From NCBI RefSeq assembly GCF_002850745.1, contig NZ_KZ559478.1, positions 175,905-216,671 on the forward strand: 40,767 nt of DNA. The letters are read 5' to 3'. This document shows, one piece after another, positions 6,646-14,416 of the stretch. Position 1 is the stretch's first letter, and each line of letters begins with the position of its first letter. The notes beneath the pieces were generated by a model, which saw only the letters and a program-made list of their open reading frames with translations, was not told where the DNA came from and ran no database searches. Both the position numbers and the translations under genes were made by a program. The DNA comes from Nonomuraea indica (GTDB lineage: Bacteria; Actinomycetota; Actinomycetes; Streptosporangiales; Streptosporangiaceae).

Positions 6646-7833
6646 ATGTCCACCACCGCGGAGCGCATCCGGCTCACCCGCGACCGGGCCACCTGGCTCG
6701 TCTATCTCCAGCTCGGCGTCTTCTGCACCTACCTGTACGGCCTGAGCGCCGCCCTTCCCCTCCTGCGCCGCGACCTCGGCGTGTCCTACGCCGTCGCCGG
6801 GCTGCACGGCACCGCCATGGCCGTCGGCACCGTGCTGGCCGGCCTCACCCTGCCCGCCCTGTCCCGCCGGCACGGCCGGCGCGCCGCCACCTGGGTCGGC
6901 CTGGCCGGCATGAACGCCGGCGTGCTGCTCGTCATGGTCCCCGCGCTGCCCGCCACCCTGCTGGGCTTCGGCCTGGCCGGCTGCTTCGGCTCGCTGGCGC
7001 TGTACGCCTCGATGGCGGCGCTGAGCGACCACCACGGTCCCGCGGGCCCCGCGGCGATCAGCGAGGCCAACGGGGTGGGCGTGGTGTTCGGCCTGGCGGC
7101 CTCGTTCGCGCTGAGCGTGGCGGCGCAGACCGTCGTCGGCTGGCGGGCGGCGCTGCTGCTCACCCCCGTGCTGACCGTGGCCCTGGTGCTGGCCATGGGC
7201 AGGGTCTGGATCCCCGCGAGGAGCCGCGCCGGCGGCGGCCCCGCCCCCGCCGCCGGGGTGGTGGCTGCGCGCCCCGGCTGGCGGTTCCATGTGGCCGGCG
7301 GGGTGCTGTTCTGCTGCGTGGCGCTGGAGTTCTGCTTCAACCTGTGGGCCGCCTCGCTGGTCGCCGTCAACACCGGGCTGAGCGTCGAGGCCGCCGCGAC
7401 CGGCCTGACGGCTTTCACGGCGGGCCTGGCGGCCGGGAGGTTCGCCGGCGGGTGGCTGGCCCTGCGGCTGCCGCCGCACCGGCTGTTCGTGGGCGCGTTG
7501 CTGCTGAGCGGGGCCGGTTGGCTGGTCTTCTGGCCGGCCGGCCACCCCGTGCTCGCCTACGCCGGGCTGGCGTTGGCCGGGCTCGGCGTCTCCTTGCACT
7601 TCCCGCTGGCCCTGGCCGAGCTGATCGCCACCTCCGACGGGCACCCCCACCGGGCCTCCGCGGCCGCTCCCATCTGCGCGGGAGCGGCCGTCGGGGTGGG
7701 GCCCCTGGTCCTGGGCGCGCTCGCCGACGGCTTCGGCACCCGCCAGGCGTTCCTGGTGGTGCCGGTGGCCATCGCCCTGGCCGTCGGCGGGGTGCTCATC
7801 GCCAGGTCGCGCGCGGCCTTCCATTCGCGGTAG
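6646..7833 (+). CDS. Major facilitator superfamily transporter
   Basis: A 395-residue, roughly 12-helix membrane transporter. Loop 2-3 carries SRRHGRRAAT, the cationic MFS signature in weak form, after VAGLHGTAMAVGTVLAGLTLP. The central loop is near residues 190-205. No substrate-specific motif is recognised. The last five residues (AFHSR) are not MFS sequence: the DNA encoding them matches, in antisense, the tail of the secreted protein gene at 9207-9806. A decayed copy of this gene's 3' end at 9156-9225 stops directly after IARSRA. The present C-terminus therefore looks created by a rearrangement. The start at 6646 has a modest AGGGG upstream. Confidence 0.85.
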   Translation: MSTTAERIRLTRDRATWLVYLQLGVFCTYLYGLSAALPLLRRDLGVSYAVAGLHGTAMAVGTVLAGLTLPALSRRHGRRAATWVGLAGMNAGVLLVMVPALPATLLGFGLAGCFGSLALYASMAALSDHHGPAGPAAISEANGVGVVFGLAASFALSVAAQTVVGWRAALLLTPVLTVALVLAMGRVWIPARSRAGGGPAPAAGVVAARPGWRFHVAGGVLFCCVALEFCFNLWAASLVAVNTGLSVEAAATGLTAFTAGLAAGRFAGGWLALRLPPHRLFVGALLLSGAGWLVFWPAGHPVLAYAGLALAGLGVSLHFPLALAELIATSDGHPHRASAAAPICAGAAVGVGPLVLGALADGFGTRQAFLVVPVAIALAVGGVLIARSRAAFHSR

Positions 7834-7863
7834 CAGGCCCATGACCGAGGCCTCGCCGAGGAT
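7652..7863. repeat. Duplicated junction segment, copy A
   Basis: Four collinear blocks match copy B at 9156-9428: 7652-7693 with 9156-9197 (39/42), 7785-7814 with 9196-9225 (29/30), 7815-7839 with 9351-9375 (23/25), and 7834-7863 with 9399-9428 (29/30). Blocks 1-2 are the MFS 3' end; blocks 3-4 are antisense fragments of the secreted-protein gene. Copy A lacks the sequence that separates blocks 2, 3 and 4 in copy B. Confidence 0.85.
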
Positions 7864-7990
7864 GTCCGCGTTGCTGCTAATTGATCCGAAACGACGGCTC
7901 TCATGGCTATCGTCTGCGATACGTGATCAGTTGCTCATGAGACTCGTGGATACGTCGTTGCACGTACCGACCCGACGGAGAAGATCGGCA

Positions 7991-9127
7991 GTGGAAGACT
8001 CCCATTACCAGGTGAAGGCGGCCGAGCTCGCCAACCGTGGCATCGACTTCAACGACATCCTCTGGAAGATCAGCAGCGTGTACACCAGCGTCTGGAGCGC
8101 GAAGCTGGGCGAGGAATCACTCGGCGTCATCGGCAACTCCTTCCTGCCCGACTACGAACGCTGGCGGGGCGCACTGACGCAGGATCTGCAGTACGGCAAG
8201 ATCGAGGCCGAGGCGATCGGCGAGAAGGTCTTCAAGTCGGGTGACAGGTACCTCAAGGCCGAGGACGATGCCGCACAGGCCGTGCTGGCGGCGGCCCAGC
8301 GCTCTTCGCTGCCCAAGAACACCGATGCGCCAGGCGGCACGCCGTACTACGAGCAGGCGTGGCGCGAGAACAACATGCTCTCGGCGGGTGGCATCTCCAC
8401 CCGCGGCCACATGGTCGCCGGGGGCGCGGGCGTGGTGGCGGGCGTCACCGCGCCGGCAGCCCAGTGGGCGATCCACCACGAGCGGCACCTGGTGCGCACC
8501 GGCCTCAGGTCCGCCGAGGCCAGCAAGGCGGTGATGGCCAACCTGATGCGGTGCAGGACGTTCTCGCTGGCGCTCGTCGCCGCGGTGGCGACCTGGTGGG
8601 TGACGGTCATCCCGACCGACGAGGATCTGAACTCGGCGGTGGCGTGGTTGGATCGCGCCAGCACCGAGGCCGGCAAGGCGTTCGGGCGCGACACCCCGGA
8701 GGTCCGCGAGGCGATCACGCGGGCGTGGGAAGGCGAGACGATGCGCACGGCCGATGCGCGGATCGTCGACTTCATGGCCGCCGGGTTGCAGGCCGGCTTC
8801 CGGGCCGGGCGCATGGCGGACGCGCTGGAGGGGATGGCGCAGCGGCTCAACGTGGTCCACAAGAGCGCGCTGGCACTGTCCGTGCTCCTCGGGGGTGCGA
8901 TCATCGCCGCGGGTGCCCTCTCCCGCATCCATCCGGCGGCGCGGCTCGTCGCGGAGGCCATGGGCGGCAAGCTCGCCGCGGCGCTGGCCGTCTGCGCCAA
9001 CCTGATCCCGATCCTCATCGCGCGGGGGTTGATGGAGGGGGCGTGGGAGGGCGCCACGGACGGGCTGGAGATCAACGGTCGTGTGGTGCCCGGATTCCGG
9101 ACGCCGCAGGACACCACCGGGGCGTGA
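7991..9127 (+). CDS. Membrane protein with ESX/WXG-like N-terminal helical domain
   Basis: A 378-residue protein of unknown function, starting at GTG 7991 (GGAG about ten bases upstream; an ATG at 7841 would instead translate duplication debris). Residues 1-105 are helical, with LWKISSVYTSVWSAKLG and a downstream YLKAEDDAAQ, the Y-x3-D/E pattern seen near the end of helix 2 in type VII secretion (EspC/WXG-like) proteins. Hydrophobic stretches lie at about 141-160, 191-208, 293-311 and 324-344, with a further amphipathic helical region at 235-290. The combination suggests a type VII-linked membrane-active protein or effector, but no toxin motif is visible. It stands alone between duplicated fragments, and no ESX core component is in the window. 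Confidence 0.6.
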   Translation: MEDSHYQVKAAELANRGIDFNDILWKISSVYTSVWSAKLGEESLGVIGNSFLPDYERWRGALTQDLQYGKIEAEAIGEKVFKSGDRYLKAEDDAAQAVLAAAQRSSLPKNTDAPGGTPYYEQAWRENNMLSAGGISTRGHMVAGGAGVVAGVTAPAAQWAIHHERHLVRTGLRSAEASKAVMANLMRCRTFSLALVAAVATWWVTVIPTDEDLNSAVAWLDRASTEAGKAFGRDTPEVREAITRAWEGETMRTADARIVDFMAAGLQAGFRAGRMADALEGMAQRLNVVHKSALALSVLLGGAIIAAGALSRIHPAARLVAEAMGGKLAAALAVCANLIPILIARGLMEGAWEGATDGLEINGRVVPGFRTPQDTTGA

Positions 9128-9155
9128 CCTCTCCGGCTCCGCGGGCGGGCCCCCA

Positions 9156-9225
9156 GGGCCTCCGCGGCCGCTCCCGTCTGGGCGGGAGCGGCCGCCGGCG
9201 GGGCGCTCATCGCCAGGTCGCGCGC
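9156..9225 (+). pseudogene. Decayed copy of the MFS gene 3' end (copy B)
   Basis: Encodes RASAAAPVWAGAAAG, then GALIARSRA and a stop. This parallels the last 55 residues of the upstream MFS protein with about 91 bp deleted between short repeats (GCGGCCG and GGCCGTCGG). It overlaps, on the opposite strand, the end of the secreted-protein gene. It continues as duplicated blocks to 9428 inside that gene. Confidence 0.75.
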
Positions 9226-9806
9226 CTGAGCACCCCGGCCAGGCCCGGCGTGTCCCACTGGTCCACCACGAGCACCCTGGTCTTCGGCAGGTACCACTCC
9301 CGCTGGACGTACCTCGACTTCACCGTGCCGGTGGAGTACGAGACGCAGGTGGCCTTCCACTCGCGGTAGTAGGCCTTGTGGCCGGGGCCGACCTGGCGCA
9401 GGCCCTTGACCGAGGCCTCGCCGAGGATCTGGCCCCACTTGCGGTTGTGCGGGCAGAGCTGCACGTCGGTGGCCGGGTAGTAGGGGTGCTCGGGGGTGTA
9501 GGGGTTGAACAGCTCCCTGCCGTGCTTGAGCGCCTTGGGGCCGAACACCCAGAAGCTGTCGCACTCCGGCGCCCCCCAGCCGCCCTTGGGGGAGACGCAC
9601 CTGCCGGTGACGACCCTGACGTAGTCGCCCTTGCCGTACACCTTCCAGGAGGCCGGCAGGTGCAGGGTGAGGCCGCCCCGCAGGTACAGAGGCCTGGTCG
9701 CGGTGGCGGCGGCTTCGGAGGCGGGGGCGGTCGCGGAGGCGGAGGCGGCGGGCACGAGGGCGGCCGTCGCGGCGAGCGCCGCGGCGGCGAGGACTGTCTT
9801 CGGCAT
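9207..9806 (-). CDS. Secreted protein of unknown function
   Basis: A 199-residue protein with a clear Sec signal peptide (MPKTVLAAAALAATAALVP then AASASA, cleavage around residue 25). The mature part has four cysteines (in GRCVSP, PECDSFW, QLCPHN and ATCVSY), enough for two disulfides, and many aromatics (YYREWKATC, REWYLPKTR). No family is recognised. The last residues (LRRATWR) are encoded antisense to the remnant MFS 3' end, so this gene and an ancestral MFS gene once overlapped tail to tail. A fragment of its 3' part was copied to 7815-7863. Confidence 0.75.
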   Translation of the reverse strand: MPKTVLAAAALAATAALVPAASASATAPASEAAATATRPLYLRGGLTLHLPASWKVYGKGDYVRVVTGRCVSPKGGWGAPECDSFWVFGPKALKHGRELFNPYTPEHPYYPATDVQLCPHNRKWGQILGEASVKGLRQVGPGHKAYYREWKATCVSYSTGTVKSRYVQREWYLPKTRVLVVDQWDTPGLAGVLRRATWR

Positions 9807-9840
9807 GCCGCGACGGTAGCGCCGGCCGGTTGCAGCCCGT

Positions 9841-10629
9841 TTAGGAACGGCTGACAGCCGAGGCCAGCTCCGAGAGCAGGGCGACGACGCCCTCCGGGCC
9901 GTCCACGACGATGTCGGCGCGTTCGGCGAGCAGCGCCACCTCCGCCGAGCCGCTGCACACGGTCACTCCGGGCAGCCCGGAGCCCGCCACCGCGTCGAAC
10001 GCCGCCAGGTCGCCGAGGTCGTCGCCAACGAACATCACGGACCTCGCGGCCCGCTCGGCCAGGAACAGGCCGAGAGCCTGCCCCTTGTCCATGCCGGGCG
10101 GCCTCAGCTCCAGCACCATCCGACCGGGCTCCAGCACCAGGTCGTGCTCGGCGGCGAGCCGGGCCAGCGGCTCGCGCAGCGCGGCGAGCGCGCCTTCGGG
10201 ATCGGCCGCGCGCCGGGTGTGCACGGCGACCGCCCGGCCCTTGTCCTCGATCGTGACGTCGGACAGGCCGAGCGAGGAGAGCAGCAGCGGCAGCTCCGCC
10301 TCGGCCCGCGGGACACCCGCCGGAGGCGGCGGGGCGGAGATCCGGCCGCCTTCCCACCGTTCGAACCCGTAGTGGCCCAGCACCACCAGACCGGGCACGT
10401 CGGCGAGGCCGGGGCCCAGCTCCAGCACGGTGGCGGCCGGCCTGCCGGTCACGATGGCCACCGCCGCCACGTGCGCGCCCAGCTCGGCCAGCACGCCCGG
10501 CGCCTCGGGGTGGATCCTGGCGGAGGCGGGATCGGGCACGATCGGCGCCAGCGTGCCGTCGAAGTCGAGCCCGATCACGGCCCCGCCAGGATCTTTCAGG
10601 ATGGCTTCCATGCCAGGGATGTTCTTCAC
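9841..10629 (-). CDS. otsB: Trehalose-6-phosphate phosphatase (HAD superfamily)
   Basis: A 262-residue HAD phosphatase releasing trehalose from trehalose-6-phosphate. Motif I is LDFDGTLAPI (nucleophile D22, acid D24), motif II IVTGRP, the lysine motif PGMDKGQAL and motif III/IV FVGDDLGDLAAF. The start is GTG at 10629 or, with a shorter N-terminus, ATG at 10611; neither has a strong ribosome binding site. It partners OtsA encoded at 5178-6614. The DUF3263 gene lies 21 bases upstream in the same direction and probably shares its transcript. Confidence 0.93.
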   Translation of the reverse strand: MKNIPGMEAILKDPGGAVIGLDFDGTLAPIVPDPASARIHPEAPGVLAELGAHVAAVAIVTGRPAATVLELGPGLADVPGLVVLGHYGFERWEGGRISAPPPPAGVPRAEAELPLLLSSLGLSDVTIEDKGRAVAVHTRRAADPEGALAALREPLARLAAEHDLVLEPGRMVLELRPPGMDKGQALGLFLAERAARSVMFVGDDLGDLAAFDAVAGSGLPGVTVCSGSAEVALLAERADIVVDGPEGVVALLSELASAVSRS

Positions 10630-10650
10630 GCGGCTGCACTACCCCACCGG

Positions 10651-10953
10651 TCAGGGGCGCATGCCCAGGCGCCGCGCGGCCCGGTCGCGCTGGCGGGTGG
10701 CGCGCAGCCTGCGCAGCCTCTTGACCAGCATGGGGTCCTGCTCCAGGGCTTCGGGCCGGTCGATCAGATCACCGAGCAGCTGGTAGTAGCGGGTGGCGGA
10801 GAACCCGAAGGTCTCCTTGATGGCGTGCTCCTTGGCGCCCGCGTGCCGCCACCAGTGGCGTTCGAAGGCGAGGAGCTCGAGATCGCGTTCCGTGAGGGGC
10901 TGGTGCGATGGTTCGTCGGCAGCACTGTCACCGCTGACCGGCGCAGTGTCCAT
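10651..10953 (-). CDS. DUF3263 family protein
   Basis: A 100-residue actinobacterial protein with the family core LTERDLELLAFERHWWRHAGAKEHAI, followed by the helix-turn-helix-like FGFSATRYYQLLGDLIDRPEAL and a basic tail (MLVKRLRRLRATRQRDRAARRLG). The sequence suggests a small DNA-binding protein, but its role is not established. The ATG at 10953 follows GGAGGG. It precedes otsB by 21 bases and could regulate or simply be cotranscribed with it. Confidence 0.9.
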   Translation of the reverse strand: MDTAPVSGDSAADEPSHQPLTERDLELLAFERHWWRHAGAKEHAIKETFGFSATRYYQLLGDLIDRPEALEQDPMLVKRLRRLRATRQRDRAARRLGMRP

Positions 10954-11057
10954 GGTTTCCCTCCTCGAAGGCTGCGCGCGACGATCACGACACGCGCGTG
11001 CGGCCCGTCGCCATCGTAATGTGCCGAGTGCGGCTGTTCACGGCGGATTGGGAGACG

Positions 11058-11072
11058 TACAGTCACTAAGTG
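11058..11072 (+). promoter_or_regulatory. Probable leaderless promoter of the SAM hydrolase gene
   Basis: TACAGT (11058-11063) is a good -10 hexamer ending eight bases before the GTG start at 11072, and there is no ribosome binding site at the right distance. Transcription would start at or next to the initiation codon. The -35 is weak (GTTCAC-like at about 11036). Confidence 0.45.
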
Positions 11073-11878
11073 TGACCTCAGTCATCACGCTTCTCACCGA
11101 CTACGGGCTTGAGGACGGCTACGTGGCGGCCTGCCACGGGGTGATAGCCGGCATCGCGCCCGACGTCCGGGTGATCGACGTGTGCCACGCCGTCCCGTCG
11201 GGCGATGTGCGGCGGGGCGCCGCGATCCTCGCGCAGACCATCCCGTACCTGCCCAGAGGCGTGCACGTGGGCGCGGTGGACCCGGGCACGGGCGGGGCGC
11301 GGCGCGCGGTCGCGATCGAGGCGGGCGGGCGGGTGTTCATCGGGCCCGACAACGGCCTGCTCTCGTGGGCCGTGCACGCGGCCGGCGGCGCCGAGGCCGC
11401 GTACGAGATCAGCAACGAGGAGTACTTCCTGAGACCCGTCTCCCCCACCTTCCACGGGCGCGACGTCTACGCTCCCGTCGCCGGGCGGCTGTGCGTCGGG
11501 CTCGCCCCGGCCGAGCTCGGTCCCGAGCGGCCGCCGTCGCGGCTGGTGTCGCTGCCGGAGCCGACCTCGCTCATGCGGGAGGACTCGGTGGAGGGCGAGG
11601 TGGTCTCGGTCGACCGCCACGGCAACACGCAGACCTCCATCACCGCGGTCGACCTGGAGGCGCTGGGGGTCCGGGTCGGCGACACGCTGGCGGTGTGGCT
11701 GGGCAGGCGGCAGCTGTCGATGCCGTACCGGGAGACGTACGCGGCGGTGCCGCCCGGCGAGCTGGTGGCGTTCACCGACTCGGTGGGGCTGGTGGCGCTC
11801 GCGGTCAACTCGGGGGACGCGGCCCAGCGGTTGGGCCTGCCCCCCGGCGCACATATCCGGATTTGTCCGTCGCGGTGA
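11072..11878 (+). CDS. SAM hydroxide adenosyltransferase (DUF62 / SAM hydrolase)
   Basis: A 268-residue enzyme of the fluorinase/chlorinase-like DUF62 family, most members of which hydrolyse S-adenosylmethionine to adenosine and methionine. Visible motifs are TLLTDYGLEDGYVAA (substrate Asp), GAVDPGTGG, GPDNGLLS, FHGRDVYAPVAGRL and the C-terminal SVDRHGNTQTSI. The long halide-binding loop of the true fluorinase is not apparent, so hydroxide is the likely nucleophile. The GTG at 11072 is chosen because the fold starts there; the mRNA is probably leaderless. It diverges from the DUF3263-otsB transcript. It could limit or recycle SAM, the ligand of the thrC riboswitch. Confidence 0.9.
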   Translation: MTSVITLLTDYGLEDGYVAACHGVIAGIAPDVRVIDVCHAVPSGDVRRGAAILAQTIPYLPRGVHVGAVDPGTGGARRAVAIEAGGRVFIGPDNGLLSWAVHAAGGAEAAYEISNEEYFLRPVSPTFHGRDVYAPVAGRLCVGLAPAELGPERPPSRLVSLPEPTSLMREDSVEGEVVSVDRHGNTQTSITAVDLEALGVRVGDTLAVWLGRRQLSMPYRETYAAVPPGELVAFTDSVGLVALAVNSGDAAQRLGLPPGAHIRICPSR

Positions 11879-12003
11879 GGCGAACTCCCACATAAGCCAA
11901 TTACGGCGCGTATCGGACTGTTTACTGAAGCGTCGCACTACGGGCGCGGACGGCTGTCACAATCTCCGGCATCGGGTGGTCCCCTCCTGCCCCAGAGGTC
12001 GAC

Positions 12004-12660
12004 GTGTGTCAGATGTCCGTCGTGTTGCTCGCGCTCATGTCCGCGATCTCGCCGACCGTGCCCGCCGTGCACCCCGGATCAGCCGGGTCAGCCGGGTCCG
12101 CCTCCGCCATGTCCGCCTCCGCCGGGAGATGGCACGCCTGGTCGGCGACGACGCACCTCCCCGCGTCCGTGCGCGGCACCAGCCCGTCCGGCGCCCGGGT
12201 CACCTACCTGCTGGCCGGGGCCGCCCGCGAGACGTCCTGCCGGCGCGCGTTCCGGCCCGCCGCCCTGCGCATGCTGCGCGGCTGCGTGACCGCGCTGCTC
12301 GCCACCTACACCGACGTCACGCAGACCTACGTCGTCACGGCCGGCGTCACGGTCCTGGCCCGGCCCGGCGCGGCGCGGGCGACCGCCGGGATACCGCCCG
12401 GCGCGACCGCCGAGGTGCGCGTGAGGCGGCTGCGGGCGCTCGTACGGCCACTGGCCGTCCCCGGCGGCCCCGCCGAGCGCTTCGGCGCGCACCAGTGCCT
12501 CACCGGCTTCGCCGTGGCCTCCGGTGACGGCCGCGTCGTGGCGACCGCGGCCGGGTACGCCGACGGCCGGCCGTACCGGCGGGGGACGCAGGTGGCCCCC
12601 CGGCTCGCGGACGGCGCGCGGCTGATCGCGCGGGCGCTGCATCGGGACCTTCCGCGGTGA
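12004..12660 (+). CDS. Secreted protein coupled to the mycosin gene
   Basis: A 218-residue protein not recognised as a family. The N-terminus (GTG 12004, AGAGG upstream) has a hydrophobic Sec signal (SVVLLALMSAISPTVPA) and then a Gly/Ser/Ala-rich spacer. The mature part has three cysteines (TSCRR, RGCVT, HQCLT) and is beta-rich by eye (YVVTAGVTVLA, GFAVASGDGRVVATAAGY). Its stop overlaps the GTG of the following protease gene by four bases (GTGA), so the two are translationally coupled. A partner, inhibitor or chaperone of that protease is a reasonable guess, without direct evidence. Confidence 0.7.
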   Translation: MCQMSVVLLALMSAISPTVPAVHPGSAGSAGSASAMSASAGRWHAWSATTHLPASVRGTSPSGARVTYLLAGAARETSCRRAFRPAALRMLRGCVTALLATYTDVTQTYVVTAGVTVLARPGAARATAGIPPGATAEVRVRRLRALVRPLAVPGGPAERFGAHQCLTGFAVASGDGRVVATAAGYADGRPYRRGTQVAPRLADGARLIARALHRDLPR

Positions 12661-13985
12661 TCCGCCCCCGGACGGGCCTGCTGGCCCTCTGCCTCGCCGT
12701 CCCCATGCTCGCGCCCCTGGCGACCCGTACGCCCCCGCCGCCCACGACCCGCGCGGCCCCGCCCCTCACGACCCACATGCCCCAGACCGTCAAGACCCAC
12801 ATGCCCCAGACCCTCGCGGCCGGGACGTCCCGGGCTCCGCAGGCGGGCGCCGGCGCGGGCTCTCCCGCCGCCCGGCCGGTGACGCCCGACGGGCAGTGGC
12901 AGCACTCCGCGCTGCGGCTGCCCGAAGCCTGGCGGCTGAGCACCGGCGAGGGCGTGCTGGTCGCCGTCCTCGACACCGGCGTGAACGGCCGCCACCCGGA
13001 CCTCACCGGCTCCGTCGTCCCCGGCCCCGACCTCACCGGCCTGGCCCGCGCGCCCGGCCGGTGGGGCCACCACGGCACCGCGATGGCCAGCCTCATCGCG
13101 GGCCACGGCCACGAGACCCCCGGGCGTGCCTGGCAGCGCGGCCGGGTCGAGCGCGCGAGCACCGGAGACCCGCGCGCCGCCGTGGCCGGACCGGTGGGCG
13201 TGGTCGGCGCGGCTCCGTCGGCGCGGATCCTGTCGGTACGGGTCACGCTGGAGAACGGCGACCCCCTGCGCGCCCAGGGCCGGCCCGGCAACCCCGGCGC
13301 TCTCGCCGCCGGCATCCGCTACGCCGTGGACCGCGGTGCGGACGTCATCAGCATGTCGCTGGGCGGCGGCGACGGCTCCTGGGAGGGCTCGGCGGCCGAG
13401 GAGGAGGCCGTGCAGTACGCCATCTCCCGCGGCGCCGTGCTCGTGGCCTCCTCGGGCAACGACGGGGAGACGACGAACCGCCGCAACTTCCCCGCCGCCT
13501 ACCCCGGCGTGATCGCGGTGGGGGCGGTGGACCGGCGGCTCAGGGTGGCCGGGTTCTCCAACCGGCAGGACTACGTCTCGGTGGTCGCCCCGGGCACCGG
13601 GATCGTCACCGCCGACGGCCACGGCTCCTACGTGATGGGCGACGGCACGAGCTCCGCGTCGGCCCTGGTGGCCGGGATCGCCGCGCTGGTCAAGGGATTG
13701 CGGCCGGACCTGTCGCCGTACCAGGTGCGCACCGCGATCGAGCGGGGCGCACGGCAGCGGTCGGCCGGCCACAGTCCCGCCTACGGGCACGGGGTCGCCG
13801 ACGCGGAGCGGGCGCTGCGCGAGGCGCAGCGGATGGCGGGCCCGGCCCGGGCGGCCTCCCCGCCGGCCGGCCGCGCCGAACCGATGGGGAGGCCGCTGTC
13901 CCGGCTGCCGGTGATCGCAGCCCTGCTGGCGCTCTCGGCCGTGATGGCGGCCCGGGTGCTCACCGGCGGCAGGCATTCTCCCTAG
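12657..13985 (+). CDS. Membrane-anchored subtilase of the mycosin type (S8 family)
   Basis: A 442-residue serine protease. A signal peptide (residues 1-22) is followed by a Pro/Thr-rich linker, then the S8 domain with triad D106 (VAVLDTGVNG), H139 (GHHGTAMAS) and S332 (GTSSASALVAG), plus oxyanion N268 (SSGND). A C-terminal membrane helix (about 417-435) leaves a short basic tail inside. This layout matches the MycP proteases of type VII secretion. The linker holds a direct repeat THMPQT/THMPQT from a 21-bp duplication near 12772-12814. The GTG start overlaps the previous stop. No eccB/C/D/E genes are in the window, so the link to secretion is by family only. Confidence 0.88.
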   Translation: MIRPRTGLLALCLAVPMLAPLATRTPPPPTTRAAPPLTTHMPQTVKTHMPQTLAAGTSRAPQAGAGAGSPAARPVTPDGQWQHSALRLPEAWRLSTGEGVLVAVLDTGVNGRHPDLTGSVVPGPDLTGLARAPGRWGHHGTAMASLIAGHGHETPGRAWQRGRVERASTGDPRAAVAGPVGVVGAAPSARILSVRVTLENGDPLRAQGRPGNPGALAAGIRYAVDRGADVISMSLGGGDGSWEGSAAEEEAVQYAISRGAVLVASSGNDGETTNRRNFPAAYPGVIAVGAVDRRLRVAGFSNRQDYVSVVAPGTGIVTADGHGSYVMGDGTSSASALVAGIAALVKGLRPDLSPYQVRTAIERGARQRSAGHSPAYGHGVADAERALREAQRMAGPARAASPPAGRAEPMGRPLSRLPVIAALLALSAVMAARVLTGGRHSP

Positions 13986-13997
13986 CAAGCGCTTGTG
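13984..13997. promoter_or_regulatory. KstR2-like TetR operator before the DUF35/thiolase pair
   Basis: AGCAAGCGCTTGTG contains the perfect palindrome CAAGCGCTTG (13986-13995). It fits the KstR2 consensus A-n-CAAG-nn-CTTG-n-T at every fixed position except the last. It directly precedes a -10-like TAATAC (13998-14003), which in turn lies just before the ATG at 14012, so bound repressor would block a probably leaderless promoter. Other TetR regulators of acyl-CoA genes use related palindromes. Confidence 0.6.
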
Positions 13998-14011
13998 TAA
14001 TACTGCTGGCT

Positions 14012-14416
14012 ATGACGCTGGCGATCGAGGGCTGGTTCACCGTCGGTCCGGACGGCACCCACCTGCTCGGCACCCGGTGCGGCTCCTGCGGCACGGTCGC
14101 GTTCCCGCCGCGGGGCGGCCCCTGCCCGGCCCCGGACTGCCCGGGACAGTCCATGGAGCAGACCCGGCTGTCGCGGCGGGGCCGCGTCTGGTCCTACACG
14201 GTCGCGCGCTACCCGCCGCCCGCGCCGTTCGTGGCGGCCGAGCCGTACACGCCCGTCACGCTGGCCGCCGTGGAGCTGGCCCGCGAGGGCATCGTGGTGC
14301 TGGGGCAGGTCAAGGACCTCGCGCCCGAGGAACTGGAGGTCGGCATGGAGGTGGAGCTGACCTGCGGACCGCTCGCCGACGGGCCGCTGGTGTGGATGTG
14401 GGGCCGGGTCTCGTGA
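14012..14416 (+). CDS. DUF35 zinc-ribbon/OB-fold protein
   Basis: A 134-residue protein with a rubredoxin-like zinc ribbon (C23-x2-C26 and C38-x4-C43) followed by an OB fold (RRGRVWSYTVARYPPPAP, then VLGQVKDLAPEELEVGMEV). DUF35 proteins pair with thiolase-fold enzymes; in steroid side-chain catabolism they dock on Ltp2 to make an active retro-aldolase. The next gene is such a thiolase and overlaps this one by four bases (GTGA), which fits an obligate heteromer. There is no ribosome binding site before the ATG at 14012, so a leaderless mRNA is likely. Confidence 0.88.
   Translation: MTLAIEGWFTVGPDGTHLLGTRCGSCGTVAFPPRGGPCPAPDCPGQSMEQTRLSRRGRVWSYTVARYPPPAPFVAAEPYTPVTLAAVELAREGIVVLGQVKDLAPEELEVGMEVELTCGPLADGPLVWMWGRVS

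Noticed and set aside
11072..11878. Fluorinase or chlorinase of a halogenated metabolite pathway
   Set aside because: The family fits, but the length and motifs match SAM hydrolases and no halometabolite genes are nearby.
12896..14416. 506-codon plus-strand frame joining the protease region to the DUF35 gene
   Set aside because: Only the last 134 codons (from 14012) resemble a protein family; the upstream part is an Arg/Gly-rich shadow of the protease gene.
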